From NCBI GenBank assembly GCA_947179485.1, contig OX359249.1, positions 1,922,001-1,986,000 on the forward strand: a DNA stretch of 64,000 bases. Reading direction: 5' to 3'. Both the position numbers and the translations under genes were made by a program. Shown piece after piece: positions 63,238-64,000 of this stretch. Under the pieces are notes generated by a model that was given only the letters and a program-made list of their open reading frames with translations, was not told where the DNA came from and did no database searches. The DNA is from Allacma fusca (Eukaryota; Arthropoda; Collembola; Symphypleona; Sminthuridae). Position 1 is the first letter of the stretch, and the number at the start of each line of letters is the position of its first letter.

Positions 63238-63290
63238 TTGAAATACATTTAAAATTCGTAATTTAACATAATTTTGTGTCCGTAAAATCA
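63238..63290 (-). repeat. End related to the 37.3-kb MITE-like element, inverted
   Basis: TTGAAATACATTTAAAATTC and ATAATTTTGTGTCCGTAAAATC match the right arm of the element at 37304-37607, including its outer TTTACGG word. Sequence to the left (about 63060-63235) appears related to the interior of that element in reverse orientation. The second end was not found. Confidence 0.45.
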
Positions 63291-64000
63291 CGCAATGTGT
63301 CGGTAATGATCGGCCCCCAAAGAAAAAGCCCATGATTTTTCTACTAAAACCGAATTTTACTTTTACTCTATCTGTCGAAATTGAACATCAATCCGACCCA
63401 CGAATTTTATTATTTTTGAACCAGATGATGCTTATCAAGTAATTTTAAAACGTAAGGAATCAAATGTTGTCTTTAAACATAAGTCTATCATGTTTGTTAT
63501 ACAAATATATAATTTCATTTCTAAATACAAGTTCTTATTGCTATTGAAAATAAAAAAGCTAAAAAAACAGGTTTAATAATTCAAAATACTCCGTCCATGT
63601 TGTTCTATTCAATTCAAGCATTACTACGGATCCTAATTTACAGGAAGAAGATCCGAAATGGAACTTAAACAAAAAGTCAAAGTAAAGAAGCAAAAAGTAC
63701 AATAATATCAGACAGGAAGACAGGATTGTCAAAAGTTTTGAGAGCCAATAGAATTTAGGCACTAAGGAATTCAAAACAAAGGTCACACCAGAAACTCTTG
63801 GACTTGAAAGTTTTATGACTGTCATAAATCCAACATCTGGAAATACTAATACAACTAACGTAGTAGATGATCAGCTCTTAACCTACATCCAGTCTTAGCT
63901 CTTACACCGTCCATTTACATAGTATTCGAATGTTCTCATGTTTACTTTAATTTTCTCACTCTTCATTTCAGTTCCTCTGAGTTTCTCAATACTGTAAACA
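63291..64000. other. AT-rich spacer at the right edge
   Basis: No gene recognised. The 88-codon minus-strand frame at 63559-63825 is hydrophobic and Leu/Phe-rich, without a recognisable family. Confidence 0.4.

Noticed and set aside
1-64000. tRNA, rRNA or known microRNA genes
   Set aside because: No A-box/B-box pair, rRNA core sequence or known microRNA seed with a hairpin was recognised by eye; a covariance-model scan would decide.

Overview
The window is AT-rich eukaryotic nuclear DNA, most likely from an invertebrate animal; an arthropod is my best guess. The evidence is spliceosomal exon-intron structure with GTAAG donors and pyrimidine-AG acceptors, decayed copies of Ty1/copia, Helitron and LINE elements, and several short hAT-like elements with 8-bp target duplications. 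There are no bacterial operons, ribosome-binding sites or CRISPR arrays. Most reading frames longer than 60 codons are chance or repeat-derived. All identities, counts and boundaries below were read by eye.

Region 1 (1 to about 6.0 kb) is a patchwork of dead transposons on the minus strand. A decayed copia-type element is read right to left as gag zinc knuckle, DTGAS protease, part of RT, RNase H, an envelope-like glycoprotein gene and an LTR that runs off the left edge. Integrase and the RT catalytic core are deleted. Its gag end abuts the stop codon of a Helitron PIF1-like helicase remnant (4567 to about 5405). A minisatellite of about 29 copies of a 19-bp unit follows (5447-6008).

Region 2 (6.0-8.8 kb) holds the only convincing host gene. 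It is a three-exon plus-strand gene whose first coding exon contributes only the ATG, followed by a Gly/Arg-rich exon and a short acidic last exon with an AATAAA signal. I predict 81 residues and do not recognise the product. The last exon lies between 39-bp inverted repeats at 7515-7553 and 8772-8810.

Region 3 (9.7-11.4 kb) is a clean nest of two hAT-like elements. The inner one, full of CGAGTA-type hexamers, is inserted in the terminal repeat of the outer one, and both 8-bp target duplications are intact. Two more hAT-like elements lie at 45971-46822 and 47662-48212, with a foldback element just before them at 47030-47508.

Region 4 (11.4-64 kb) is otherwise gene-poor. It holds a LINE 3' remnant (18775-19590), an old direct duplication of non-coding DNA (about 12.56-14.35 kb and 57.5-60.4 kb) with a strikingly conserved core, a tandem array of roughly 300-bp units (34.56-35.65 kb), several palindromic elements, and a scattered short motif of the TACAGT..ACTGTA type that occurs on the order of once per kb. 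No genes work together here; the main content is transposon history plus possibly conserved non-coding DNA.
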